Positions 32,357 through 43,516 of a stretch of 64,000 nucleotides of DNA are shown piece by piece (position 1 is the first letter of the stretch; each line of letters begins with the position of its first letter). A model generated the notes under the pieces. The model saw only the letters and a list, made by a program, of their open reading frames with translations. It made no database searches and had not been told where the DNA came from. A program made the translations under genes and the position numbers. The stretch comes from Siphonodentalium dalli (lineage: Eukaryota > Mollusca > Scaphopoda > Gadilida > Siphonodentaliidae), in assembly GCA_032622095.1 (NCBI GenBank), contig CP136066.1, positions 44,037,835 through 44,101,834 on the forward strand. The letters run 5' to 3'.

Positions 32357-33065
32357 CTGTCACAAGATGTACGATAGATTTGATTGTTGTCAATTAGATT
32401 GCGGGTTGTTCATAATAACACATTTACATATTGTTTGTTAACACAGACAATATTATATGACAATTAACATTTGTATGTTTGTTGCAAATAAGCCCAGCTG
32501 TACCTAATACGCACACGATTGAAAGAGGAGTGTCGCAAACAATGAAGAGATGTCCAACAATTGTTCATTGTACATGGAGACCATTCCGTCACACCCTATC
32601 TCTCACACATTCCCTGGCTATTACTCATCATATATATGTTTAATTGCCACGTCATCCTCAGCTAGGGTTCACAACCAGGTTATCTGCATGTATCTTGTAA
32701 GATCACGTGTGAGAATATAATGAATATGCTGTAACACTAGTCCATATATTGAATTCATTATCACATTTCAGAATTGTGAAATAGCATTGGCCCATTGTGA
32801 TTCCATGCTTTTGTGCAACCAATGCTGGAAACCATGTAATTTTTTTTCTTGAAAAAAGTCCACTTGCCAAAAATTTCATCAATACGGTATACTGTAAATA
32901 TGTGTGTGTCACAAGTATGCAAGCCTGACTGTTACCTATACACAAACCAAGCTTGCATACAAGACAATGAAATTGAAACATAAGACAACACGTCTCCAAT
33001 GGTTAGTCAGGAAGGGACGCACTGCTTATGTAAGAAATACGTTAACCATTGCTCCAAGTATGGAC
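32357..33065. other. Intron sequence, nothing recognised
   Basis: No exon, RNA gene or repeat family seen between the first lectin exon and the family D element. Confidence 0.4.
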
Positions 33066-33069
33066 TTAA

Positions 33070-33804
33070 CCCTTTGAACCCTGACGCCTTACAGCGATCT
33101 ACACCCTGACCCATGGTATTTTCCCTTAAATTAGACAGTGTCTAGTCGAATGATGTTGGTTATGTTAAAATGGTGACACAGGGCTGAAACTTTACAGGTT
33201 TGTCCCACATGTACCATTGATCATTATAAGATCGTGAGACTTAGCCATCCGGCAACTCCTTGGTAACGGTTGCTAGGCAACTATCCATAATTGTCTGGAA
33301 AATGCAAGAATCAGTTCAATGTTCAGTGTTTCTGTTGTGGATAAGTATACTATAAACTATTTATTTGTCATTGGCTGCTCTGCACATGCAACTTGATATG
33401 CAATAGGCCCTTCCCCATATGGACAGAACACTGGTTTAAAAATGTGAGTTAATTTTAAACTGAAATATTTGTCTAAATTATGACTCTTCTACAAACATGT
33501 GGAACATGCAACTATATATGCTGTAAACATAGCACCAGGGTTCACTTAAAACATCATTTTTTTGTAAATAATATGCGATGTGCATATATTTCTACCCGAT
33601 ACTAGCGGTCAACCATTCCATACAAACCTTGGGCACCACTGACATATGTGGGGCCATTTAGATATGTATCGGTGGGTCTGACACTGATTATACTATATAT
33701 AAATTTCCTATCGACTCTTGTCATCGCTACACCGAAATATCGGTGTTATGGGATATTGTCACCGTTCGTTTGCACAGAAATATTGGTTTTATGGGTGCAA
33801 AGGG
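33070..33804. mobile_element. TTAA-flanked element, family D (copy 1)
   Basis: TTAA at 33066-33069 and 33805-33808. Ends CCCTTTGAACCCTGACGCC and TGGGTGCAAAGGG. Contains TTAAATTAGACAGTGTCTAG and a right part with CACCGAAATATCGGTGTTAT. 735 bp, no reading frame of note. A second copy at 44736 is 1549 bp. Confidence 0.85.
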
Positions 33805-34174
33805 TTAATCTAAACACAGTTTATACTAGTAGTCATTCATCATATCTCTTAGTTGATGAAACATAAGATTGTACTATTTTGAATATTTCTCCATTGAAAG
33901 ACCAGGATCCCCCAATAAATATATATTTAGTTTGCAAAGTGGTATCGTACATGACAAAGCATTGAAAATGTGTGTACAACCCTATAAACCTGGTATCACT
34001 TACCCGGATGGTAACACCAACCCAGTGTAATGGCTTTAAAAATTGAACCTATCATCACATAAATGAATGTATTTATTATGTATGATATTCACTATTTCAA
34101 ATATAATTTCAAATCGTGAAGATGATTGGTCACTCAATGGGATAGAGACAGGTCTCAAAATATGGTGCTGGATA

Positions 34175-34370
34175 TTGCAGAATGAGGTCCCCAGAGGGTG
34201 AATTTAGTGATGCTACACCACACAGCGGGCTAGTGTCACCAAGTTCATCCACTGGGGACCTCATTCTGCATGGCCTCATCTGCTATAGGAGACCTAGACA
34301 CAGATTTAAGTTCCCAGATGGTGAAGATGATGATGTGCACCCACTGGGCACCTCAATTATGCATCCCAAT
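34175..34370. mobile_element. Family F element (copy 5), half unit
   Basis: GCAGAATGAGGTCCCCAGAG hairpin to 34269, then the tail CAGATTTAAGTTCCCAGATG..AATTATGCATCCC. Confidence 0.75.
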
Positions 34371-34550
34371 TTGGGGATATAAAAAAACTAAACTAAAAAA
34401 GAATAAGAAACTGTCATAATACCTTTGCAATACACTCCCTAATGTTGCTCTGGTCTGAAATACTCTTCAACAGATTGGGATTCGGCATCAAATAACAAAG
34501 TGTGATTTCCATCAATGATATATTCCACTGTATTTGAAATTGATTATTAC

Positions 34551-34718
34551 CTGGACACGGTGTATTCAAGCAATAGGTCATCTCAGTTTGGTTACCCTGA
34601 CATGCATGTCCTCCGTGCCTTGGTGCGGGATTACTGCATGTTCTTGTCAGATTCTGGATTCCCTTGCCGCATCTAACACTACAGGGACTGGAGGTCCACT
34701 CCGACCAAGAACCATCAA
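34551..34718 (-). CDS. TSR/lectin gene: thrombospondin type-1 repeat 10
   Basis: 168-nt phase 1-1 exon between AATAACTCCAG and GTAATAATC. It reads VDGSWSEWTSSPCSVRCGKG, then IQNLTRTCSNPAPRHGG, then HACQGNQTEMTYCLNTPCP. WSEW is a C-mannosylation-type motif, CSVRCG carries C1 and C2, and the other four cysteines are present. Two possible N-glycosylation sites (NLT, NQT). Last repeat before the lectin domain. Confidence 0.93.
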
Positions 34719-36231
34719 CTGGAGTTATTAAGAATAGTTTAGTTTATTCCAGGAACGGGACCTTTAATAAGTCTTTATGTGACACATAAGGTCCATATAA
34801 GAGTATTTAACTTATTATTAATCAACTTATTTTGATTCCTGGAACCTGACAGGTCTATGACAAATAAAGTGAAGCTTGAATTAAACCATACGGAGCCTTT
34901 ATAACAGAAAAGCCTGCACTGTTTCACTAATCTTGTGTGAAAAACAAGAATATCAACAACCCAACAAGAGCATCGCTAGGGCGTGGAAAAATATGTCCGT
35001 GGTTTTTTCCAACAAAGGGCCATATCTCTGGTGAAAATGGGCAGGTGGGACCCAAATTTGAACTTGACCTGTATTTTGGGCTAGTAAACTCACATACCAA
35101 ATTCATTCCAATCAGTTCAGACTTACTAAAGTTATCATCCGGAAAAGAAAATTGAGTGCAAATTCCGACAAAAGGACCATAACTCTAGATCTGGTGAAAA
35201 TTGGCAGCTGGAAATAATTTGAACTTGACTTGTATATTGTGCTAGTAAACCCACACACCAAATTTCATTCTATTCAATTTAGACGATGTCTAAAGTAATC
35301 ATGCGGAAACCAAAAGTGAAAAGATGGTCAGACAACCCGACCAATAACATAATACGTCCCGTTTTTTAAATACAGATTGTGGAAAAACCAAATTTTTACA
35401 GTATAATTTTTATTCGCTTAAAGATTACTACCCAATAAACTATAAGGTATATTTCTCCTAAGTCCTCAGTTTTTGAAGGTGAAACTGAAATTGGTACAGA
35501 TTATTGATGGTACGATATCGTACTCTATTTGTAAACATCATTTCCTGAGCGCATACTATATATTCCTAGCGATCTCCACTACCCTTCCTTTTTGAATCAT
35601 GATGGATCGTTCCATAATCCAAGCTTGCGTGTGGGATATTCTTTAGAACTGGGAGGTGCTTCTGGTTCAGTGGGTAGCAATCTTAAAGGGAATACAAATT
35701 ATACTGTAAAATTTGGTATTCACCTAAGATAACTTACCCACTAAACTATATGGTAGAATTCGCAAAAAGGATTAGGAAGCTCTTTGTGCCTAATCGAGCC
35801 CATATTCAAACTTTGACCTGTATTTGGAGCTGATAACCTGACGTACCAAATTTGGTTCAGATCCGATCACACAAACTGAAGTTATCATCCGGAAACCTCA
35901 AATCGATAATATTCTAAGTCGAAAAGGGGCCATAACTCCGGTAAATATGCGAACCCATGTTCGACTTGACCTGAGTTTTGAGCTGATAAACTCGCATACC
36001 AAATTTGGTTTCACTAAAGTTCTCATCCGGAAACTTTCTGAATGGATGGACACAGGCTATTATAACAGTCCCCCAAAACAAATTCAGAGGACAAAAAAGT
36101 GTGAATTCTATCAACGATATATTCCACAGTAAGCGGAGCCATAATCATTTTTGGCAATAACATTATCAAATAAATAATTGGAACAGATTGTAACGACTAT
36201 ATATTCCACAGTATTTGGATTTGATAATTAC
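34719..36231 (-). repeat. Intron with diverged copies of the duplicated intron unit
   Basis: Contains several copies of a segment of the kind GGCCATAACTCTGGTGAAAA / TTGAACTTGACCTGTATTTT / GGGCTAGTAAACTCACATAC / AGTTATCATCCGGAAACC, also present once per intron at 36.43-36.78 and 37.07-37.40 kb. Such a segment was copied with the neighbouring exons. No exon here passes inspection. Confidence 0.7.
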
Positions 36232-36399
36232 CTGGACATGGTGTATTCAAGTAATCGGTCATCTCAGTTTGGTTACCCTGACATGCATGTCCTCCGTGCC
36301 TTGGTGTGGGATTACTGCATGTTCTTGTCAGATTCTGGATTCCCTGCCCACAACTGACACTACATGCTCTGGAGGTCCACTCCGACCAAGAACCATCAA
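36232..36399 (-). CDS. TSR/lectin gene: thrombospondin type-1 repeat 9 (C5 lost)
   Basis: 168-nt phase 1-1 exon, donor GTAATTATC. The domain is typical (WSEWTSRACSVSCGQG; RTCSNPTPRHGG; HACQGNQTEM), but the codon that gives the fifth cysteine in its sisters is TAC here: TDYLNTPCP versus TDCWNTPCP. It therefore has five cysteines, leaving C1 without its usual partner. Confidence 0.92.
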
Positions 36400-36869
36400 C
36401 TGGAGTTATTCAGAATTGTTTATTTTATTCCACAAGGACCATAACTCTGGCAAAAATGGGCGGAATGAGGCCATATTCGAACTTGACCTGCATTTGGAGC
36501 TGATCACATGAAGTACCAAATTTGGTTCAGATGCGATCACAAAAACTGAAGTTATCATCCGGAAACCTCAAGTCGACAAAATTCTAAGTAAAAAAGGGGC
36601 CATAACTTCTGTGTTTTGAGCTGATAAACTCACATACCAAATTTGGTTTCACTAAAGTTCTCATCCAGAAACTTTCCGAATGGATGGACACAGACTATTA
36701 TAACAGTCCCCCAAAACAAATTCAGTGGACAAAAAAGTGTGAATTCTATCAACGATATATTCCACAGTAAGCGGAGCCATAATCATTTTTGGCAATAACG
36801 TTATTGAATTAATAATTGGAACAGATTGTATCGACTATATATTCCACAGTATTTGTATTTGATAATTAC

Positions 36870-37037
36870 CTGGACATGGTGTATTCCAGCAATCGGTCAT
36901 CTCAGTTTGGTTACCCTGACATTCATGTCCTCCGTGCCTTGGTGCGGGATTACTGCATGTTCTTGTCAGATTCTGGATTCCCTGCCCACAACTGACACTA
37001 CATGCTCTGGAGGTCCACTCCGACCAAGAACCATCAA
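36870..37037 (-). CDS. TSR/lectin gene: thrombospondin type-1 repeat 8
   Basis: 168-nt phase 1-1 exon with all six cysteines: WSEWTSRACSVSCGQG, NLTRTCSNPAPRHGG, HECQGNQTEMTDCWNTPCP. Exon and following intron repeat the 36232 unit with a spacing of 638 bp; the next unit is 646 bp away, so these are recent tandem duplicates. Confidence 0.93.
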
Positions 37038-37515
37038 CTGGAGTTATTAAGAATTGTTTATTTTATTCCACAAGGACCATAACTCTGGCAAAAATGGGCG
37101 GAATGAGCCCATATTCGAACTTGACCTGCATTTGGAGCTGATCACCTGAAGTACCAAATTTGGTTCAGATGCGATCACAAAAACTGAAGTTATCATCCGG
37201 AAACCTCAAGTCGACAAAATTCTAAGTAAAAAAGGGGCCATAACTTCTGTGTTTTGAGCTGATAAACTCACATACCAAATTTGGTCTCACTAAAGTTCTC
37301 ATCCAGAAACTTTCCGAATGGATGGACACAGACTATTATAACAGTCCGCCAAAACAAATTCAGGGGACAAATAAGTGTGAATTCTATCAACGATATATTC
37401 CATAGTAAGCGGGCCATAATCATATCTACTACAGTTTGCAATAACATTATCAAATAAATAGTTGGAACAGATTGTATCGACTCTATATTCCACAGTACTT
37501 GGATTTGATAATTAC

Positions 37516-37683
37516 CTGGACACGGTGTATTCCAGCAATCGATCATCTCAGTTTGGTTACCCTGACATTCATGTCCTCCGTGCCTTGGTGCGGGATTACT
37601 GCATGTTCTTGTCAGATTCTGGATTCCCTGCCCACAACTGACACTACAGCGACTGGAGGTCCACTCCGACCAAGAACCATCAA
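37516..37683 (-). CDS. TSR/lectin gene: thrombospondin type-1 repeat 7
   Basis: 168-nt phase 1-1 exon, six cysteines: WSEWTSSRCSVSCGQG, NLTRTCSNPAPRHGG, HECQGNQTEMIDCWNTPCP. The flank beyond its acceptor matches that of repeat 10 (CCAGGAACGGGACCTTTAAT), except that here a family H element follows. Confidence 0.93.
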
Positions 37684-37736
37684 CTGGAGTTATTAAGAAT
37701 AGTTTATTGTTACTCCAGGAACGGGACCTTTAATAA

Positions 37737-37874
37737 AGTAATGCCCTAAATAATCGACTCCTTAGCCACAGCAGAATTATGGGTAATTTTTCAGGATTTA
37801 TTCGGAAATATGGCTTGTTGGCATTCATCGGAAAGCTCTCACTGAGAGCCTTCCGATGAATGGCAACAAGCCAT
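37737..37874. mobile_element. Family H element (copy 5), cut short
   Basis: Complete left arm and turn (GGAAAGCTCTCACTGAGAGC), then the right arm stops at CAACAAGCCATA where another inverted sequence (AATTTATTACATGATCC) takes over. The same site after repeat 10 (near 34772) is empty. Confidence 0.8.
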
Positions 37875-38122
37875 AAATTTATTACATGATCCTACCCTTA
37901 TTCCATTCAATAAACCCATTCATCACATGCCTTATAGAAGCTGAGGTTAGTTTCGAGTCCCATTTGTTGATTTAAGTATGTTTAGTCGAGGTTTTGGATC
38001 ATGTAATAAATAGAATCTAGAACTCGTCCCAGTTTATAGCGGAATTTACAAAACTTGTCCAGTAAATTGCTGGACTTGTTTTGTATATTCCGCTATAAAC
38101 TGGGGAGAGTTCTAGATCCTCT
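37875..38122. repeat. Two nested foldbacks
   Basis: AATTTATTACATGATCC (37876) pairs with GGATCATGTAATAAAT (37995). Then TCTAGAACTCGTCCCAGTTT, ATAGCGGAATTTACAAAAC and the inverse ending GAGAGTTCTAGATCC (38018-38118) form a second long hairpin. Confidence 0.75.
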
Positions 38123-38724
38123 ATAAATAGAACATTCAATATCAAACAGCATAGAATATTTCTGGTCATTCTTCTCCCTCCAATTGTTTTATATTATAAG
38201 AAATTTAACAAGATGGTTTCATATATTCCCATTAGGTATGACCAAAGTCGTGGCTAAAGATTATGATGTAACAGTCCATGTACAAGCATACAAGGGTCAG
38301 TTATGTGGCATTGTGTTTATCAGCATGGACTTGGAATATGTCAGAAGAATCAGTGAAATGGTGCTTTCAAATGGGCAGCAGACATGAAATGGCCAAACTC
38401 ACTTAAACCCTTGTGAAGACTATTTGGGAATTAAAAAATCTTTTTCCGTTATTGGGGATCACATATTTCCCATCTGGCTACATTCACAGTATCTATGGTC
38501 TGAATTAATTAACATGCATTCCTATCCATCCTTGATTTATTATACATAACAGAGAAAAAAAACTGTTATTTAGACAGAGAAGGGGATGAAATAGTTATGA
38601 GGGGGTGTGCCAGCTGAAGAGGTATGGGTGTCAATGGTAGGTGTGGTACCTGGACATGATGGGGACGAATCAGTCATGGGGGGGTGCCAGTCAGAAGTAT
38701 GGGTATGAATGGTAGGTGTGGTAC

Positions 38725-38892
38725 CTGGACATGATGACTGTTCACAGAGCACTATATCTGAATCTAAATCTGGGCAATCTTTTCCGCCAAATGCCGGTGC
38801 CGGTTGTGTACACGTTCTGCTCCGTCGCTGCTTCCCTAAGCCACATGTTGTAGAACAGCTACCATCATTCCAACCTGACCAACCTCCGTCAA
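38725..38892 (-). CDS. TSR/lectin gene: thrombospondin type-1 repeat 6 (b type)
   Basis: 168-nt phase 1-1 exon, acceptor GTTAATTTACAG, donor GTACCACAC. It reads VDGGWSGWNDGSCSTTCGLG, KQRRSRTCTQPAPAFGGKDC, PDLDSDIVLCEQSSCP. Six cysteines and a basic KQRRSR strand, distinguishing this b subtype from the NLTRTCS a subtype. Basic RxR layers in TSRs are often linked to glycosaminoglycan binding; here that is inference. Confidence 0.93.
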
Positions 38893-39229
38893 CTGTAAAT
38901 TAACAGGAGAAATGAGATTCATGTTGTTTGATACATGTATGCATAATCGTAATTCAACTTTACTATATAGTTGTCTCTAAATGCACATTCTGAATGATTT
39001 GTCGGAAGGTGTCAACATTTAATACGGTGGTGCAGATATCAGATGGCTTGTTTCCCGTTTTTGCACTGGACGAAAAATCTTCTGGCCAAAAATGTGGCCA
39101 AATGAAATTTTTCAGGTAATATGGTAATTTTTTAAACTTATTATCTGAACATTTCATTAGGGATAACTACTCGTCAATGAATATTTAGCATAGAAATGGT
39201 TAATGATTTATTTGGAGTCAATACTACAC

Positions 39230-39397
39230 CTGGACACAGAGTATTCCGGCAATCTATCATCTCAGTATGGTTACCCTGACAGTAATTCCCTCCGTGACTT
39301 GGTATGGGGCTGCTGCACGATCTACTCCGAATCATGAAGCCTTGACCGCAGCTAACACTGCAAGCACTGTAGGACCATTCCGACCAAGAACCATCAA
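39230..39397 (-). CDS. TSR/lectin gene: thrombospondin type-1 repeat 5
   Basis: 168-nt phase 1-1 exon with donor GTGTAGT, weaker than the others. It reads WSEWSYSACSVSCGQG, FMIRSRSCSSPIPSHGG, NYCQGNHTEMIDCRNTLCP. Six cysteines. Close sister of repeat 3 (43327). Confidence 0.92.
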
Positions 39398-39419
39398 CTG
39401 GAATTTATCACAGTTTATA

Positions 39420-39620
39420 CAGTAATGCCCTAAATAATCGACTGCTTAACTCCACAACAGAATTATGTGTAACTTTTCAGGACTTAGTCGGAAATATGGC
39501 TTGTTGCCATTCATCGGAAAGCTCTCACTGAATGGCAACAAGCCATATTTCCGAATAAATCCTGAAAAGTTACCCATAATTCTGCTGTGGTTAAGGAGTT
39601 GATTATTTAGGACATTACTG
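39420..39620. mobile_element. Family H element (copy 6)
   Basis: TA/CAGTAATGCCC to GGACATTACTG/TA. It stands 22 bp beyond the acceptor side of repeat 5, at exactly the place where copy 8 stands beyond repeat 3, so the insertion predates that duplication. Confidence 0.9.
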
Positions 39621-39815
39621 TACATTGTACATAACCATGGAAAAAATCAATAGCGTTGACGCTAATATTCATAATGTACAAACAAAAGAACAGCAACATG
39701 TCTAAAATAACCATCATATAAAAGGACTTACTCCTACATAACAAAGAATGCCACCCCTGGTCAAGTCGTCATGCTAAATTGCTATGATGCTGTTAGGGCA
39801 AACTGATGCTGTTAA

Positions 39816-40769
39816 CCCTTTGAGTGCCAGGGGCCGATCTCATCGGCCCTAAACCTACAACATAAGTGTCGGCGCACACGATCACGGTTGTCCCAGGTTT
39901 ACCCGGCTGCGGTGTAAATCGGGCCCGATAAACTCGGGGGGGTTCAGCGCACACGAGTCCGATTTTCACTCCGGTCATATGCATGCAATGCCTATGGTCA
40001 CTGTAGTAAATAGCCAACTGGTGTGGTCAGCTGATCTAGACATTTACTATAGCTAGTCATGGTGATTTATATTAATATGTATTTCTATTTATTAATAATA
40101 AACTGAATGAATATATAATATTAATAATAATATTTAATATATTGAATTTGAGGTCACGGGCAATAAGTACTGTGAATACTGCCAATAACCATAAATTGGC
40201 GTAAACTACCTTTCCACAGCTACCGCCTTCTTGTTGCGATTACTATATATACGGGCACCTATTTTCTTCCCATAGGTCTACCAGCAGTTGTTACTTGTCG
40301 ATGGATCAGAATTCTTGACATAATTTTCAAATAGCGGTCACTGCTAACTATTCCGACATCTTGAATGATGTTTTGGTCATGTGACAAGCAAAAACACGCG
40401 CGTTGCCATCGTCACGAGCCGTTTTTTCCGGATGAAATCAAACTCAGTTTGATCGGCCCGGTTAAATCGGATCCGACAAAAACCGGCCCAAAGTGTCGGC
40501 GCACACGATCCCGGTTGTCCCCGATTTACACCGCAGCCGGGTAAACCGGGGACAACCGGGATCGTGTGCGCCGACACTAAGTCTGTTAAAGAATATAAGA
40601 ATAAATTATTAAAATTGTAAAAAATTGTAAAAAAAAAACAAACAAAAATGTTAGGCCAATGCATTCTCTTATATATGCGAGGCGACCTATGGTCGACTCG
40701 CATATATAAGAGAATGCATTGGCACAGGGTATATGGGTTGATACAAAAATCGACCTGGCACTCAAAGGG
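39816..40769 (-). mobile_element. Family C element (copy 3) split by another element
   Basis: TTAA at 39812-39815 and 40770-40773. Ends CCCTTTGAGTGCCAGGGGCC and CCTGGCACTCAAAGGG. After ACCTACAACATAAG the sequence switches to the insertion 39867-40577 and resumes with TAAGTCTGTTAAAGAATATA as in copy 2. Confidence 0.9.
39867..40577. mobile_element. Element with GTCGGCGCACACGATC ends
   Basis: Inverted ends GTGTCGGCGCACACGATC, duplicated TAAG on both sides (39863-39866, 40578-40581). A complete small foldback of the same end sequence (40493-40577) forms the right end. The interior includes an AT-only stretch (40070-40150). 711 bp, non-coding. Confidence 0.8.
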
Positions 40770-40899
40770 TTAAGAAAACTACCGTTATTTTTTCTAAAGT
40801 TGTCATGTTCGTGGTGTTCAAATAATCTGAACATATCCAGAAAAATCCATTATGTGTATCAAACATGTACGACCCATGCCTTAGTTTAGTGTGCCTGTC

Positions 40900-41310
40900 A
40901 TTTGCAGAATGAGGTCCCCATAGGGTGAATTTAGTGACGTAATCCCACATAGAGGGCTAACATCACTAATTCACCCTCTGGGGATCTCATTCTGCTTAGA
41001 CCTCATCTTCTCTGGAAAGTTTCTTTATTACCAATTTCTATATAAACTTTTTCACATAGATTCTAGTTCTTTTTTAGTTTAGTTTCTTTATATCATCAAA
41101 ATTGGCAGGCGACACATTGCATAATTGAGGTTCCCAATGGGTGTACATCACCATTTGGGAACTTGAATCTGAGTCTACGTCTCCCATAGCAGAGGAGGCC
41201 ATGCAGAATGAGGTCCCCAGAGGGTGAATTTGGTGATGCTAGCCCACTGTATGGGATAGCGTTACTAAATTCACCCTCTGGGAACCTCATTCTTCAAATG
41301 AAAGGCACAT
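40900..41310. mobile_element. Family F element (copy 6), two half units
   Basis: Two GAATGAGGTCCCC hairpins (about 40907-40993 and 41205-41293), with the F tail in inverted orientation between them. Confidence 0.8.
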
Positions 41311-41769
41311 TAAACTCAGACTTGGTATGACCGTTGTCCTTTTAATAACGATTAATTACAGCAAAGTTGTTCAATTGTGCAGCTGCTATTGTGTTTTGAG
41401 GATTTATCTTCCACACTATTTGGCATGGACTTGGAATATGTCTGCAGAATCAGAGAAACAGGATTTTCAAATGGGCAGCAAGCATGAAAAAGCCACACTC
41501 GTTTAAAGTTAAATCCTTGTAAAGACTATTTTAGGACTTAAAATCTATTTCCGTTGTTGGGAATCATATATCTGGCATCAAGCTACATGTATATTCACAG
41601 TATAGTCTGAATATAATAATTAATTAATATGCATTCCTATCCATCCTCGACATAACATAGAAAAAACTGTTATTTAGACAGAGAAGCAGACAAAACAGTC
41701 ATGAGGGGGTGTGCCGGTCGGAGAGAGAGGTACTAGTATGTGTGTGATTGGTACATATAGGTGTGGTAC
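41311..41769. other. Intron, part of the duplicated b-type unit
   Basis: 41440-41769 resembles 38330-38724 and 43860-44122 (TTTCCGTT.TTGGG.ATCATA, CATTCCTATCCA, AGACAGAGAAG), i.e. the downstream intron of each b-type exon was copied with it. Confidence 0.7.
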
Positions 41770-41937
41770 CTGGGCATGATGACTGTTCACAGAGCGCCAC
41801 ATCTGATCCTGAGTCTGGGCAATCTTTGCCGCCGAATGCTGGTGCCGGTTGTGTACACATTCTACTCCGTCGCTGCTTCCCTAAGCCACACGTTGTAGAA
41901 CAGCTACCATCATTCCAACCAGACCAACCTCCATCAA
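41770..41937 (-). CDS. TSR/lectin gene: thrombospondin type-1 repeat 4 (b type)
   Basis: 168-nt phase 1-1 exon. VDGGWSGWNDGSCSTTCGLG, KQRRSRMCTQPAPAFGGKDC, PDSGSDVALCEQSSCP. Six cysteines. Acceptor GTTAATTTACAG as in the other b exons. Confidence 0.93.
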
Positions 41938-42049
41938 CTGTAAATTAACAAGAGAAATGAAATTCATGTCATTTGATAGATGCATGTGTTATCGTAATTC
42001 AACTATAATATAGTTGACTCTAAAGTGCACATTCTGTATGATTTGTAGA

Positions 42050-42575
42050 CCAAGTCTTCTTGGTCCAAAAACAGCTTGGGATATCGGTTGGGTTGATGCT
42101 GTTTTGGAATGAGTCCCGTCCTGTCACTCTTCTATAACAGACTTTCATTGAAAAGATGTACTGCATTTATTAATTATCTGACATGTACGTGATTGATCTG
42201 ACTTCAAAATGATATATAATTTACCGTGATAGAAAAATGTAAAGTGATGACACGATACTTTAATATATTGTTCACATACATATTCTAAATAAAATTCTCT
42301 GGAAATAAACACTTTTTTTTACTTATAAATATCATTGCTTTGACATTCAAAGGACCTCTGATATACTCATGTTTGAGACATACAAGCAATATAACTCCCG
42401 CCCACGTAACGTTGTTATAGAAGAGTAATGGGATGGGAATCAGTCCAAAAACAGTATCAACCCAACCGATATCCAAAGCTGAACCCAACCGATATCCCAA
42501 GCTGAACCCAACCGATATCCCAAGCTGAACCCAACCAATATCCCAAGCTGAATTGTGGACCAAGAAGACTTGGTC
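42050..42575. mobile_element. Foldback element with GACCAAGTCTTCTTGGTC ends
   Basis: Ends GACCAAGTCTTCTTGGTCC and AAACAGCTTGGGATATCGG, inverted at the other side, where the unit CCCAACCGATATCCCAAGCT is repeated about four times (42460-42552). Flanks TGTATGATTTGT and TGCATAATTTGT correspond to a single ATGATTTGTCGG at the matching place in the two sister introns (38990, 44365), so this is an insertion with a duplication of roughly 9-12 bp. Confidence 0.8.
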
Positions 42576-43010
42576 TGCATAATTTGTCGGGAGGTGCCAA
42601 CATTACATTTCGGCGGTACAGAGATCAGATGGCTTGTTTCAGTATTGATTTAAAAAAGTAAATCTTCCATACACAAGGGTACATATTAATCAAACTATTG
42701 ATTTCACTGAGAAACTATAGCACTTAATTAGTAACAAAATGTGGCGACTATAATTACCCCAAGTTTGTTGCAAAGGGGGAGCATTGGTTATCTTGGATAA
42801 TGTTTACCTCAGACTGTAAGTTTTCCGTAAATATTCATTGGAACACTGCCAGAAAGCTGTAGGCAGAGCTTTGATATTTTTAGACTTGTGAACTCCGGTA
42901 AAAGTAGCTATATATCTATCTATTTCTATTATTGTAAATAACTACTATGACAAGAGATCTGCCAATGGTGTACGCACCAACCAGCTGTATAGACTTTTGT
43001 TTTAGCTCAG
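42576..43010. other. Intron sequence, nothing recognised
   Basis: First part (to about 42640) continues the duplicated intron (TTTGTCGGGAGGTGCCAACA). The rest is unique. Confidence 0.4.
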
Positions 43011-43122
43011 TCTTAGTGAGAGCTTTCCGATGAATGGCAACAAGCCATATTTCCGACTAAATCAAGAAAAATTACCCATATTTCTGCTGTGGTTAAGGAG
43101 TCGATTATTTAGGGCATTACTG
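43011..43122. mobile_element. Family H element (copy 7), right arm only
   Basis: GTGAGAGCTTTCCGATGAAT to GGGCATTACTG/GA. The left arm is missing. Confidence 0.8.
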
Positions 43123-43326
43123 GATGTGGTTAGAAAATTCAATGAATCAAACAAGATAGTGTCTCTTATGTTCCTCTTTTCGTTCCAATTGTTTTATTTT
43201 ATAGAACCTTATCAAGAAGTAAAGTTGGTTTCATAAAAAAATCGCCTGCATGCATCCCTATAAAATAGTAGTGAATAGACAGTTAATTCAATCACCGTAA
43301 AAAATTTATTAGGATTTGATAAATAC

Positions 43327-43494
43327 CTGGACACGGCATATTCCAGCAATCAATCATCTCAGTGTGGTTACCATGGTAATAATTATCTCCATTGATTGGT
43401 GCGGGGCTGTTATATGATCTAGTTCGGAGCTGGATTCCCTGTCCGCAACTAAAACTGCACGTACTGTAGATCCATTCTGACCAAGAACCATCAA
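43327..43494 (-). CDS. TSR/lectin gene: thrombospondin type-1 repeat 3 (C3 and C4 lost)
   Basis: 168-nt phase 1-1 exon. WSEWIYSTCSFSCGQG, IQLRTRSYNSPAPINGD, NYYHGNHTEMIDCWNMPCP. The third and fourth cysteines of the fold are both Tyr: RTRSY (TAT) for RSRSC, and NYYHG (TAC) for NYCQG. In group-1 TSRs these two pair with each other, so one complete disulfide is missing and no free cysteine is left. The frame, splice sites and other residues are intact, so it does not look like a dead exon. Confidence 0.92.
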
Positions 43495-43516
43495 CTGGAA
43501 TTTATCACAGTTTATA

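Noticed and set aside
34534-37696. Plus-strand open frames repeated near each TSR exon
   Set aside because: They are antisense shadows; the minus strand gives TSR domains with conserved cysteines, GT..AG borders and constant phase.
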